Shown: positions 16,888 to 25,132, counted from the stretch's first letter. The stretch is 64,000 nucleotides of DNA from Candidatus Firestonebacteria bacterium RIFOXYD2_FULL_39_29 (GCA_001778375.1 MFGV01000022.1:1-64000), one strand, 5' to 3'. Made by a program: numbers and translations. The notes: a model not told the origin generated them from the sequence alone.

Positions 16888-17736
16888 TTACTTTTGCAGG
16901 TAAATCACTATAATACCCGCCAGTCCCAAAACTATTCCGAGCCAGCCGGCAGGTTTTATCTTTTCTTTAAAGACAGCGAGAGATAGGACAAGCCCGAGAA
17001 TTATAGGTCCGGAGAGAGTTATGGTAAAGACTACACTTGACGGGAGAATTCTTAATGCAGAGATGGTGCAAAAAACCCCGGCTATACTGCCGATTGCTGC
17101 TATTATTCCGTAAGAGAGGGATTTTGTAGAGTAAGTTTTTGTTTTCAAGTAAACGGGGAGAAGTACCAGTGTTCCCGCCAGATAAGAAAGAAACAGATAA
17201 ACAGTTGTACTTTCTTTATAAAAAGCAACGAGTTTTTGTCCTATCCTTGGCCCGCCGCTTAAAAGAAAGGACAAAAATATTAAGATGAACCATTTAAATC
17301 CGGAAGAGTGAACTTTTGAAAAGGCTTCATTTGAGTATGATATAAGAAAAATAGCAAGCAGCGTGAGAATAATCCCGAGCAGGGTGGAAAATTGGATGGG
17401 TTCGCTCAGCAGCAAAATAGAGAAAACTATCGGAAGAATAAAAGAGGTACGGTAAATTGTGTTTGAAAAACCAAAATGTCCCAGCCTTATTGCGTAATTA
17501 AAAAAAAGAACGGCTAATCCTCCGCAGGCACCCGGAATGAAAGCAATAAGTATTGCTCTTTTGTTTATATGAGGGAGGGGACTTGTCATCAATATTATAA
17601 AACAAATGAATGTGCTTGCCGTAAAAAGTGTAATTGTAAGATCAAGAGCTGTAATATTATTCCTGCTGGCTACTTTGGCGACAAAAGCTACAGTTGTAAT
17701 TCCGAGTATTGTTATTGCTATATAAAGCCATTCCAT
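16888..17736 (-). CDS. DMT-superfamily (EamA-like) permease
   Basis: About 282 residues with ten hydrophobic helices in two EamA halves, typical of 10-TM drug/metabolite transporters in the inner membrane. The second half has the familiar GSIAGVFCTISALRILPSSV and LSGPIILGLVLSLAVFKEKI pattern. The start is set at the ATG at 17736 (MEWLYIAITILG), which has AAAAGGGG in front; the frame is open 27 codons further but begins with non-hydrophobic sequence. The gene is convergent with the DUF1854 gene. The substrate cannot be predicted. Confidence 0.78.
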   Translation of the reverse strand: MEWLYIAITILGITTVAFVAKVASRNNITALDLTITLFTASTFICFIILMTSPLPHINKRAILIAFIPGACGGLAVLFFNYAIRLGHFGFSNTIYRTSFILPIVFSILLLSEPIQFSTLLGIILTLLAIFLISYSNEAFSKVHSSGFKWFILIFLSFLLSGGPRIGQKLVAFYKESTTVYLFLSYLAGTLVLLPVYLKTKTYSTKSLSYGIIAAIGSIAGVFCTISALRILPSSVVFTITLSGPIILGLVLSLAVFKEKIKPAGWLGIVLGLAGIIVIYLQK

Positions 17737-17932
17737 GACAACCCCTTTTTCAGTAAAAATTATTTTTGTCAACTGCACTTTACAATCAAGTTTACCATTA
17801 GATTTTAACACCAACACTCTTTGTATATCAAGGGATATCCATAAAATATTATGAAAAACAATATAAATATTGTATAATAAGAGAGAAAATAGAGTTTGGA
17901 ACGGATTTTTGAAAAAACGGGGATGTAGAAAA

Positions 17933-18694
17933 ATGAGTCAATTTTCAGGGCATTATGTTTGGAGAGATAAAGAATTCGTAAGGAAGTATATAGAGGATTT
18001 TAGAGGAGCTATTCCTTATGCTGTTGATCAAATAGAAGTAATGCTGGATGCAATAAATGCATCAACCAGGAATGTTAAGAATTTTGCCGATATTGGCTGC
18101 GGTAACGGTATTCTTGCGGGAGCGATTCTCCTTAGGTATCCGGAAGCCTGCGGGACCCTTGTGGATTTCTATGAACCGGTTTTAAGCGAGGCAAAACAGC
18201 AGCTTTTAGATCATGTCTCGAATCTAAATTTTGTAACGGCTGATCTTATGGAACCGCTCTGGATAAAAAGTGTAAAAAATAATGTTCCGTTTGATGTTAT
18301 TGTTTCCGGTTTTACTATCCACCATTTTCCCGACAAGAGAAAGAAAGAGTTGTATAAAGAGATATTTAAAATGCTCAAGCCGGGAGGAATATTTATAAAT
18401 ATAGAACAAGTTGAGCCGGAAAGCAAACTTATTTCTGCCATGGCGAATAATGCCATCATTGAGAGTTTAAGAGAATTTCATAAAAAAAGAGGCGCGGAAA
18501 AAAGTATAATAGCAATCCGTAAAGAGTACATTGATGAATTTTCAGGAGCAGGGAATATTCTTGCTCCCTGTAAAGTACAGATAAAATGGCTTAGAGATAT
18601 CGGGTTCTCAGATGTAAGTGTGTTCTTTAAGGCTTACGTTGGAGTTGTATTCGGAGGAATAAAACCGAAAATAAAAACAAACAAGAAAAAATAA
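17933..18694 (+). CDS. Class I SAM-dependent methyltransferase
   Basis: About 253 residues. Motif I of class I methyltransferases is FADIGCGNGILAGAIL, followed by the acidic residue of strand 2 (TLVDFYEP), then VTADLMEP and FDVIVSGFTIHHFP (motif IV region), and LKPGGIFINIEQ. These bind S-adenosylmethionine. The substrate is not apparent. The ATG at 17933 is preferred: a promoter TTATGA-N18-TATAAT (17849-17878) lies upstream, so the in-frame codons at 17870 fall inside the promoter. Confidence 0.82.
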   Translation: MSQFSGHYVWRDKEFVRKYIEDFRGAIPYAVDQIEVMLDAINASTRNVKNFADIGCGNGILAGAILLRYPEACGTLVDFYEPVLSEAKQQLLDHVSNLNFVTADLMEPLWIKSVKNNVPFDVIVSGFTIHHFPDKRKKELYKEIFKMLKPGGIFINIEQVEPESKLISAMANNAIIESLREFHKKRGAEKSIIAIRKEYIDEFSGAGNILAPCKVQIKWLRDIGFSDVSVFFKAYVGVVFGGIKPKIKTNKKK

Positions 18695-18695
18695 C

Positions 18696-18840
18696 TAAAA
18701 TCTAAATCCTAAGCACTAAACAATCACTAATACGAAATTTAAGAATCAACTATATTTACTTTCGGCGTGTTCTTGTTTATTTGCTTATTTCTTAAATGTT
18801 ATTTCTTTGTTTAGAATTTAGTGCTTAGATCTTAGTCATT
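18696..18840. repeat. ACTAAG-word inverted-repeat element, copy 3
   Basis: The left arm 18696-18731 (AAATCCTAAGCACTAAACAA) and the right arm 18812-18840 (TTTAGAATTTAGTGCTTAG) are inverted relative to each other. Between them lies unrelated AT-rich DNA. It separates the methyltransferase from the convergent dinB. Confidence 0.75.
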
Positions 18841-18843
18841 GCC

Positions 18844-20082
18844 TTATTTCAACTTCCTATCAAAGTAGTACTTTCCAATCATGGCGCATCTTTCTTTTAT
18901 GCCGAACTTTTCCGCTATTATTACGCTTGCGGGCTTTACGGAGAACTCTCCGTACTTTTCATTCAGCTGGAACAAGACCTCTTTTATCTTTTCGTCTTTC
19001 CTGGCTTCTTCGAAGAGGAGCGCCTGCCCGTTCTCTTTAATAAGCTGTCCTACGCTGATACCCAGCAAGCGCACTTTCTTTTTTAAAGGTGTTGCGGTCT
19101 TAAATATTTCACAGGCTTGTTTGAAAATAAAGAGTCCGGAATCCGTGTGCTGTTCAAAAGTAGTTTGCATTCCAAACCCCGTGAAATCCGCATAACGCAC
19201 ATAAAGATGAATTACCCGCCCTTTCAGGTTATACCTTTGCAGTCTTGTCGACACTTTCTCCGAAAGCATTCTCATAAAGGCCTTAATAACATCAAGGTCA
19301 TAGGTGTCCTCGGGGAAGGTGTGGGAATGCCCGACAGATTTTACCTCGCGGGGCTTGTAATAAGAAACGACGGGTTCAAAGTATTTCCCCTGCCCCATGA
19401 GCTTCATCTTTGGTCCGAGTACTCCAAACTCATGTTTCATCAGATCTTCATCAGCTTCCCCGAGCTGTTTTGCTGTTTCAATGCCGTATTTACTCAGATG
19501 CTCTGCAGTGCGGTTACCTATGCCCCAGAGTTCTTTTGCGGGAAGCTTGGCAAAAAGCGCAGGAATATCCTCGTCGTTTATAATGGTAAGCCCGTCCGGC
19601 TTTTTCATATCGCTTCCGAGCTTTGCCACAAGTTTATTGGTGGCAATACCGATAGAACAGGTAAGCCCGAGCTTAGCTTTTATCTCCTGTTTTATCTTTA
19701 AAGCGGCTTCTTTCGTGGAAAGTCTTGCTCCTCTTAAATCCATAAAGCATTCATCGATAGAGTAAACTTCCACCAGATCCGTATAATGTAAAAGTATTTC
19801 ATGAATTTTATAGGAGGCGTCCAGATACTTCTCCGGGTCTGCCGTTACAATTATTATATGAGGACATAACCGTTTTGCTTCAGGGATGGTCATACCTGTC
19901 TTTACCTTGTAAGCCCGGGCTTCATAGGAGGCCGTCGTTACGATAGTACGGGCGTAATTTTTATCCGGGTCCGCCCAGCCTGCCACTGCAATAGGCTTCC
20001 CCCGTAAAGCAGGATTTGCCGCCTGTTCGACGGAGGCGAAGAAAGAGTTCATGTCGATATGAAGAATATTGTTTATGGACAT
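18844..20082 (-). CDS. dinB: Y-family DNA polymerase IV
   Basis: DinB carries out translesion synthesis past damaged bases and is a standard SOS function. At 412 residues it is slightly longer than E. coli DinB. The palm begins HIDMNSFFASVEQ (first catalytic Asp), the second catalytic pair is in YSIDECFMDLRG, and CSIGIATNKLVAKLGSDMKKPDG and the helix-hairpin ELWGIGNRTAEHL follow. The little-finger domain ends at about 360, with a C-terminal tail beyond. A beta-clamp-binding peptide could lie near the C-terminus, but I do not see a clear one. It lies downstream of lexA in the same direction, with one inserted element between, which suggests an SOS operon. Confidence 0.95.
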   Translation of the reverse strand: MSINNILHIDMNSFFASVEQAANPALRGKPIAVAGWADPDKNYARTIVTTASYEARAYKVKTGMTIPEAKRLCPHIIIVTADPEKYLDASYKIHEILLHYTDLVEVYSIDECFMDLRGARLSTKEAALKIKQEIKAKLGLTCSIGIATNKLVAKLGSDMKKPDGLTIINDEDIPALFAKLPAKELWGIGNRTAEHLSKYGIETAKQLGEADEDLMKHEFGVLGPKMKLMGQGKYFEPVVSYYKPREVKSVGHSHTFPEDTYDLDVIKAFMRMLSEKVSTRLQRYNLKGRVIHLYVRYADFTGFGMQTTFEQHTDSGLFIFKQACEIFKTATPLKKKVRLLGISVGQLIKENGQALLFEEARKDEKIKEVLFQLNEKYGEFSVKPASVIIAEKFGIKERCAMIGKYYFDRKLK

Positions 20083-20099
20083 AAATAATATCTTGCATG

Positions 20100-20713
20100 G
20101 TTTGTAAGGTTTCTAAAGTTTATAAGGTTCATAAGGTTAGAGCGAAAAGAGGTTGTAAGGTTAAAGCTAGTTGAAAGATAAAGATTGTTTATAAAGTTCA
20201 AAAAGTAAAGACGAGTTAAAAGACAAATACTGTTCATATTGTCCTTTCTTTTGTGGATTTTGAAAGATATTTAATTAGACTGCTTATCATAGAACTGATG
20301 CTTTTGCAGTCGGCATAAAGATTTGCATAGACGGTATTATCTGTATATTGCTGGTCTAAGGCAACGGTCAGCTGTGCTCTTACTTCCGCGCATGAATCTT
20401 TTGCAATAAAAAGGAAACGCATAAATTCTATATTAGATTTTCTTTCAAAACCTTCTGCAATATTAGACATAATTGATACAGCAGATCTTTGTATCTGGTC
20501 CTTAAGTCCGTAATCTCTGGAAAACTCCTTATACTTGGTCAAAGTATATATCTCCTTAGTTAACTCTCTTGCCCTCTTATATATATCCAGCTCTTCAAAT
20601 GTATTAACTTTCATATATCCCCCTTGTGATATTAGATTTTTATTTTGTAAACCTTTAAACTGTTTTGTTTCTTTTATCGTTCTTACCTTATTAACTTTAA
20701 AAACCTTACAAAC
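20100..20713. mobile_element. Inverted-repeat-bounded four-helix-bundle (IVP-type) element between lexA and dinB
   Basis: The arm 20100-20128 (GTTTGTAAGGTTTCTAAAG and onward) is almost the exact reverse complement of 20685-20713. Between them lies a complete four-helix-bundle gene. The same arm words bracket the ORF-less element at 8148-8290. The layout resembles 23S rRNA intervening sequences, where arms form a stem and the loop may carry this gene, but here it sits between two protein genes. The 20129-20233 part also holds further ATAAGGTT/TATAAAGTT words. Mobility is inferred. Confidence 0.65.
20234..20614 (-). CDS. Four-helix-bundle protein (23S rRNA intervening-sequence protein family)
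   Basis: A 126-residue all-helical protein of the family known from ORFs in bacterial 23S rRNA intervening sequences and related to the Avd accessory protein of diversity-generating retroelements. Family features visible are FEELDIYKRARELTKEIY, YGLKDQIQRSAVSIMSNIAEGFERKS and the FLFIAKDSCAEVRAQL helix. Basic surfaces in homologues suggest nucleic-acid binding, but the function is unknown. It is enclosed by inverted repeats and inserted between lexA and dinB on their strand, so it would be co-transcribed with SOS genes. The ATG at 20614 has GGGGGA upstream. Confidence 0.88.
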   Translation of the reverse strand: MKVNTFEELDIYKRARELTKEIYTLTKYKEFSRDYGLKDQIQRSAVSIMSNIAEGFERKSNIEFMRFLFIAKDSCAEVRAQLTVALDQQYTDNTVYANLYADCKSISSMISSLIKYLSKSTKERTI

Positions 20714-20722
20714 TTTATAAAC

Positions 20723-20760
20723 TTGTAGGAATTATCCGTATTTTCGGATAATTCCTACAA
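20723..20760. other. Perfect 16-bp-stem hairpin overlapping the end of lexA
   Basis: TTGTAGGAATTATCCG (20723-20738) pairs perfectly with 20745-20760 around a 6-nt loop. The stem includes the last lexA codons and its stop. There is no U-run after it on either strand, so classical intrinsic termination is doubtful; it may protect the mRNA 3' end or mark the border of the inserted element. Confidence 0.6.
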
Positions 20761-21322
20761 CCTTCCCCGCTATTTTTATATTTTTAGAAATAATTGGTTC
20801 ATACTTCGGGTTTTCTGCGGTTAATTTAACGCCGGCGGAGGTTTTAACGAATCTTTTTACGGTGGCTTCGTTATTAATTATAGCCGCTACTATATCTCCG
20901 TTTATTGCGGTTGCCTGTTTTTTTACAAAGACAATATCTCCGTCAAAGATGCCTGCGTTTATCATGCTGTCGCCTTTTATTTTCAAGGCAAAAATGTTGT
21001 CAACGTTAGAAAAAAGATAACTCATATCTATCGTGTCTTCAATATTTTCAATTGCTTCTATAGGTTTGCCCGCGCTGATCTTTCCGACGAGGGGTATACC
21101 GCCGGTACTTTGCCTTAAAAGAGTGATCCCTCGGGATAGGTTTTCTTTTAAAGAAAGAAGCCCTGCCTCTTCAAGTTTTTTCAAGTGATAGCGTATCGTC
21201 CAGGTGGATTTTAGGCCGGTTTTTGTGCAGAGCTCCCGGAGAGTGGGAGGACGGCCGTGATTGTTCGTCGACTTTTGTACTGCTTCCAGTATTTTCTTTT
21301 GTGCTTGTGTTATATTGGGCAT
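20732..21322 (-). CDS. lexA: LexA repressor
   Basis: SOS transcriptional repressor, 196 residues. An N-terminal winged helix (residues 1-65, GRPPTLRELCTKTGLKS) is joined to the S24 self-cleaving domain. The scissile Ala84-Gly85 lies in KISAGKP, the nucleophile is Ser119 in KGDSM and the general base is Lys156 in EATVKRF. RecA filaments stimulate self-cleavage, which lifts repression. The ATG at 21322 has AAAAGGAG. Its own promoter carries an 18-bp palindrome (21468-21485), so it is probably autoregulated. Downstream lie the four-helix-bundle element and dinB. The last codons are part of a perfect hairpin. Confidence 0.96.
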   Translation of the reverse strand: MPNITQAQKKILEAVQKSTNNHGRPPTLRELCTKTGLKSTWTIRYHLKKLEEAGLLSLKENLSRGITLLRQSTGGIPLVGKISAGKPIEAIENIEDTIDMSYLFSNVDNIFALKIKGDSMINAGIFDGDIVFVKKQATAINGDIVAAIINNEATVKRFVKTSAGVKLTAENPKYEPIISKNIKIAGKVVGIIRKYG

Positions 21323-21358
21323 AAAACTCCTTTTAAAACATTTACGATTAACGAATGA

Positions 21359-21403
21359 TCCGCCTTAAGGCGAGATCTCGGCACGTAAGCGTGACGGACA
21401 ATT
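21359..21403. repeat. Variable-hairpin repeat family, copy 1
   Basis: Constant left block TCCGCCTTAAGGCGAGATCTC, then a small hairpin GGCACGTAAGCGTGAC, then constant GGACAATT. Copies at 45467-45511 and 60876-60920 keep the constant blocks while the hairpin sequence differs but still pairs. Confidence 0.65.
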
Positions 21404-21464
21404 GACAATTTAAGGAAGGCGGGAAAAAACCTCCGTCGATATTTTAAAGATCATTCACATAAGT

Positions 21465-21493
21465 ACAATAGCACAAATGTGCTATCATGTCAA
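21465..21493 (-). promoter_or_regulatory. lexA promoter with LexA-type operator
   Basis: On the minus strand TTGACA (21493-21488), a 17-nt spacer and TATTGT (21470-21465) form the promoter. The palindrome ATAGCACAAATGTGCTAT (21468-21485; 8-bp arms, 2-nt centre) covers the spacer and touches the -10, the usual place for a repressor. I infer that it is this organism's SOS box. It also lies 104 nt before the GH31 gene on the other strand. Confidence 0.72.
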
Positions 21494-21588
21494 CTTTGGA
21501 GTTGGGATAAAGAAAAGGGTTTTAAGAATAATGTGTTTTATGCTAATATAATGCAGGACAATAGAAAAATATTTCAAGTGGGGGTAGG

Positions 21589-24180
21589 ATGGATCGCTTT
21601 AAGCTTAAGGTTACTCCTGTTGCCGATAAAGACGCTATTGTAAAGTTTGGCAATGCGCGGTTTACCATATTAAAAGACCGTCTTATACGGTGTGAATACT
21701 CATATGACCGGAATTTCGAAGATTCGCCCACCCAGCATTTCTGGTTCCGTCTCCAACCTCTCGTTTCATATTCCGTAAAGCGCACGGGTGAGATTATAGA
21801 AATTAAAACTAAAAAACTTACTCTGACCTATCTTGAGACAGACGAAGGTTTTACCTCCGAGAATCTTTCAATTACAATTAAAGAAAATGGCAGGACCTGG
21901 AGATATGGAGACATTGACCATGAAAATCTCCTTGGTACGGCCAGGACACTTGATAATTGCAACGGGGATTACGATCTGTTCCACTTTCGGAAACTCCATC
22001 TTTCTCAGGGACTACTTTCCCGTTCCGGCTGGTCGGTAATCGATGACAGCCGTTCGCTTCTTTTTGATAGGAACGGGTTCCTGCATCCGTGGAGGGATAG
22101 GAATTTTGATATTTATTTTTTTGGCTACGGCGATGACTACAAGGGGTGTATTACTGATTATTATGCGGTCAGCGGAAATGTGCGGATGATTCCCAAGTGG
22201 TCCCTTGGTATCTGGTGGAGCAGGTGGGAAAGGTACACACAAGCTGATCTGGAAAGAATAGTAGGTGAGTTTGAACAGCATAAAGTGCCGCTCTCGGTCT
22301 GCGTTATTGATAAGGACTGGCATCTGCCCGGCTGGACGGGGTACACCTGGAATCCAAAATATTTTCCGGACCCGAAAGGGTTTCTTGAAAGACTGCATAA
22401 AAAAAATATTCATGCCTGTATGAACCTGCACCCGTCTAAAGGTGTTGGTCCGCATGAAAAAATGTATCCCGTTTTTGCGGAGTATATGGGGATTGACCCA
22501 AAATCAAAGGTCAAAATAACGTTTGATCTTTCAGATCCAAAATTTATAGAAGGTTACTTTAGATTTCTCCATCATCCGCTTGAAAAAGACGGGGTAGACT
22601 TCTGGTGGATAGACTGGCAGCAGGGAACGGAGTCGCATATCTCAGGTCTGGACCCTCTCTGGTATCTTAATCATCTTCATTCCGCCGACTTATGCAGGGA
22701 CGGAAAGAAAAGGCCGATTAATTTTTCCAGATGGGGGGATAACGGAAGTCACAGGTACCCTGTCGGTTTTTCCGGAGATACGCTTGCCACCTGGAAGTCG
22801 CTTAAATTCCAGCTTTACTTTACCGCAACCGCGGCAAACATAGGTTACGGCTGGTGGAGCCATGATATAGGCGGGTTTGCCCAGCATTTTTACAATGAAG
22901 AACTTTACGTGCGCTGGGTCCAGTTTGGCTGTTTTTCCCCGATATTCAGATTCCACAGTTCGGGAGATCCCCGGCTGGATAATCGCCCCTGGACCAAGAC
23001 GGATATCTACAGAGACGCTGCAATTACGGCACTAAAATTAAGGAACTCGCTTCTCCCTTATCTTTATACGATGGCCTGGAAGAACAGGTGCGGGGGACTT
23101 CCTCTTATCCGGCCGATGTATCATGAACATCCGAAGGATGAAAACGCTTATGCCTGTCCGAATCAATACTACTTCGGGGACAAACTTATCGTTGCGCCTT
23201 TTGATGAAGCGGCTAATGAAGATACTCTCATGGCAAGAAAGCCCGTCTGGCTTCCGAAAGGAACCTGGTATAATTTCTTTAACGGTAAGGAGTATAAAGG
23301 CGGAAGATGGTATGCGCTTCACGGCACGCTGAAAGACATCCCTGTTTTTGTCGCTGCCGGCGCGGTCAAACCACTAAAAGCGGAAGACGGTTCTTTGGAT
23401 ATTGTGTTGTTTAACGGTAAGGGTTCCTGCGATATTTATGATGATGATGGGGAAACGGTAGGTTATAAAAGCGGAGAGTATACCTTCTCGACCTGTCGGA
23501 GCGAGTGGAAGGGGAAGAGCGTCACTTTTACTATGGAGAAAAAAGCAGGCGATCTGGAAAATGTTGCGCCGGTGAATCTGGTTTTGCGGGGTGTTAACGG
23601 AAATGATATCGCGAGTATTACTATGAACGGGAAGCCGTACAAAAAGTCCCGTTACACCGCGGATAATGATTTTAGAATAGAAGGTCTTATCTTTGATACA
23701 AGAAAACCTTTTAAAGTGGTTGCGGTTTTTGAAGAGGAAATAAAACCTATTCCTGTCTTTGAACTTCATGATTTTGAAAAAGTGATACGGACTTTTAACC
23801 TTCCGACTTCCACAGCAGATGCAATACTGGGAAATATGAAAAAATATTTTGGCTCTCCGGAAAAGCTTGTTAAAGCGCATCACGAATTTACCTCAAGCCA
23901 TCTTAAGGCTTTGTTCGAACTCAGCTGTGATGTAGGGTTTTACAACGAACTCTTGTACGACGGAAGAGAAGTAGTTGTCTGGTGGAACGAGAGAAAACTC
24001 CCGGAGTTTGAAGCACACCTTTCCCTCGGTTTAAAATATGCAGAAAACCGCCCCGCCGGAAGTATAGATCACCCCCCTGTTTTCATCACCAAAGAAGAAG
24101 TAAAAGCCGGCTGGCGCATCCACGTAAACTACTTTAACGTAGCCACGAACGAAGTGGATAGGTACTTTTTTAAACGATAG
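21589..24180 (+). CDS. Glycoside hydrolase family 31 enzyme (alpha-glucosidase/xylosidase type)
   Basis: 863 residues, no signal peptide. GH31 enzymes release alpha-linked sugars with retention. The catalytic nucleophile is Asp342 in FWWIDWQQGT, and the acid/base is Asp397 in GFSGDT. TAANIGYGWWSHDIGGF and FSPIFRFHSSGDPR are typical subsite motifs. The family barrel is preceded by a beta-sandwich (1-200) and followed by beta domains to about 720. The last ~140 residues (VFELHDFEKVIRTFNLPTST to HVNYFNVATNEVDRYFFKR) are an extra C-terminal module. WQQG in place of the usual MNE after the nucleophile marks an uncommon subgroup, so the exact substrate is open. A decayed copy of the last 27 codons lies downstream. 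Confidence 0.9.
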   Translation: MDRFKLKVTPVADKDAIVKFGNARFTILKDRLIRCEYSYDRNFEDSPTQHFWFRLQPLVSYSVKRTGEIIEIKTKKLTLTYLETDEGFTSENLSITIKENGRTWRYGDIDHENLLGTARTLDNCNGDYDLFHFRKLHLSQGLLSRSGWSVIDDSRSLLFDRNGFLHPWRDRNFDIYFFGYGDDYKGCITDYYAVSGNVRMIPKWSLGIWWSRWERYTQADLERIVGEFEQHKVPLSVCVIDKDWHLPGWTGYTWNPKYFPDPKGFLERLHKKNIHACMNLHPSKGVGPHEKMYPVFAEYMGIDPKSKVKITFDLSDPKFIEGYFRFLHHPLEKDGVDFWWIDWQQGTESHISGLDPLWYLNHLHSADLCRDGKKRPINFSRWGDNGSHRYPVGFSGDTLATWKSLKFQLYFTATAANIGYGWWSHDIGGFAQHFYNEELYVRWVQFGCFSPIFRFHSSGDPRLDNRPWTKTDIYRDAAITALKLRNSLLPYLYTMAWKNRCGGLPLIRPMYHEHPKDENAYACPNQYYFGDKLIVAPFDEAANEDTLMARKPVWLPKGTWYNFFNGKEYKGGRWYALHGTLKDIPVFVAAGAVKPLKAEDGSLDIVLFNGKGSCDIYDDDGETVGYKSGEYTFSTCRSEWKGKSVTFTMEKKAGDLENVAPVNLVLRGVNGNDIASITMNGKPYKKSRYTADNDFRIEGLIFDTRKPFKVVAVFEEEIKPIPVFELHDFEKVIRTFNLPTSTADAILGNMKKYFGSPEKLVKAHHEFTSSHLKALFELSCDVGFYNELLYDGREVVVWWNERKLPEFEAHLSLGLKYAENRPAGSIDHPPVFITKEEVKAGWRIHVNYFNVATNEVDRYFFKR

Positions 24181-24183
24181 TTA

Positions 24184-24222
24184 AAGCAATAACTAAGAAT
24201 AAAGCACTAAGCACTAAAAATG
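24184..24222. repeat. ACTAAG-word element, copy 4 (left arm only)
   Basis: AATAACTAAGAATAAAGCAC and onward matches the left arm of the other copies. The right arm is missing; a GTAGTTGC hairpin element begins 24 nt further on. Confidence 0.7.
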
Positions 24223-24245
24223 ATGATGATTTAACTCAAGAGCAA

Positions 24246-24302
24246 TGTAGTTGCCTGATTCATCAGGCGTTTTTAAAAAGCCCGATAAATCGGGCAACTA
24301 CA
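24246..24302. repeat. GTAGTTGC double-hairpin element, copy 1
   Basis: Outer arms TGTAGTTGCC and GGCAACTACA are inverted. Inside are two hairpins, GCCTGATTCATCAGGC and GCCCGATAAATCGGGC. The same plan is seen at 42803-42857. It looks like a REP/BIME-type unit. Confidence 0.75.
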
Positions 24303-24308
24303 TAAAAA

Positions 24309-24392
24309 GAAGTAAAAAGTGGCTGGCGCATCCACGTAAACTACTTCAATGCTGCCACAAATGAGGTGGACAGATACTTCTTGAAACGTTAA
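24309..24392 (+). pseudogene. Broken duplicate of the GH31 C-terminus
   Basis: These 28 codons read EVKSGWRIHVNYFNAATNEV and on to DRYFLKR-stop. They repeat, with a few substitutions, the last codons of the GH31 gene (EVKAGWRIHVNYFNVATNEV...). Nucleotide differences are mostly silent, so the copy once was under protein selection. The rest of that gene is absent; the GTAGTTGC element sits directly at its upstream border. It could be the tail of a deleted paralogue. Confidence 0.8.
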
Positions 24393-24399
24393 TATTACC

Positions 24400-24419
24400 A
24401 TTCCTGCGCAGGCAGGAAT
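24400..24419. repeat. Short hairpin ATTCCTGC-GCAG-GCAGGAAT
   Basis: Perfect 8-bp stem, 4-nt loop, followed by CCAGT. A weaker relative (TCATTCTCGCGC...GGGAATCCAGT) lies inside the element at 51009-51187. The remainder to 24545 shows no gene. Confidence 0.55.
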
Positions 24420-24545
24420 CCAGTTTGGTTTCGCAGAATTCGAAAGCCGGAGGGTTCGAGGTGTTGAACTTCTTTTGCTGGCAATAATTTTCATGGTATT
24501 CAGGATGCTGTTGCTTAAATAAATTGGGGAGAAGGTGAAAAATAA

Positions 24546-24944
24546 GTGGAAATATTAATTGAAATACTTGTATGGATAGTCTGGTTCTTGAGCGATGGCG
24601 TTGTGCAGGCTATTTTAGAAATAATATTTGAAATAGGTATCAGAAGTTTGCCGGGATCTTACAGAAGAAGTGAACCAATAAATCCGGTTTTAGCGGGGAT
24701 TGGGTATTTGATTCTCGGTGCGGGAGCCGGCGGACTGAGTTTACTTATACCAAAGATGTTTACAATTCCGGAGTGGCTCAGGATTGTTAATCTGATAGTT
24801 ACTCCGATAGCATGCGGGTTTATCATGGTGAAAATCGGACAATTCAGAGCCCGCCGCGGCGACCGCCCCATAAGGATAGACACCTTTATCTTTGGCTACC
24901 TTTTCGCCCTGGCCCTCGCCCTAGTCCGCTTTATCTGGCGATAA
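24546..24944 (+). CDS. Small membrane protein of unknown function
   Basis: 132 residues beginning with GTG after GGGAGAAGGTG. There are hydrophobic stretches at about 5-30, 48-66, 80-95 and 113-130, so three to four membrane segments, with a basic loop (FRARRGDRPIRI) before the last. I recognise no family. It stands alone between repeat-rich regions. Confidence 0.6.
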   Translation: MEILIEILVWIVWFLSDGVVQAILEIIFEIGIRSLPGSYRRSEPINPVLAGIGYLILGAGAGGLSLLIPKMFTIPEWLRIVNLIVTPIACGFIMVKIGQFRARRGDRPIRIDTFIFGYLFALALALVRFIWR

Positions 24945-24960
24945 TTTAACTTGTTCCGCT

Positions 24961-25000
24961 GTACTCCAAATGGAGTACAATTGTACTCAGTTTGGAGTAC
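24961..25000. repeat. Pair of GTACTCC palindromes
   Basis: GTACTCCAAATGGAGTAC (24961-24978) and GTACTCAGTTTGGAGTAC (24983-25000) lie 22 nt apart, start to start. The gap equals that of the two operators at 25140-25179, though the sequence differs. They could be binding sites or a degenerate repeat. Confidence 0.5.
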
Positions 25001-25025
25001 GGTACCAGAAATTAAAACATTCGAT

Positions 25026-25053
25026 AGTGGGACAGGCACGTGCCTGTCCCACT
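25026..25053. repeat. Perfect 28-bp palindrome
   Basis: AGTGGGACAGGCAC is followed immediately by its exact reverse complement, without a loop. Such GC-rich palindromes in AT-rich DNA are typical of REP-like units, and it could also extrude as a cruciform. Confidence 0.7.
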
Positions 25054-25132
25054 TATTATAGTTTTAAGTACGGTTCGGGATTTAAAATCCTAAAACATAT
25101 AAATACCTTCCATTATTAAGGATAATAACTGC

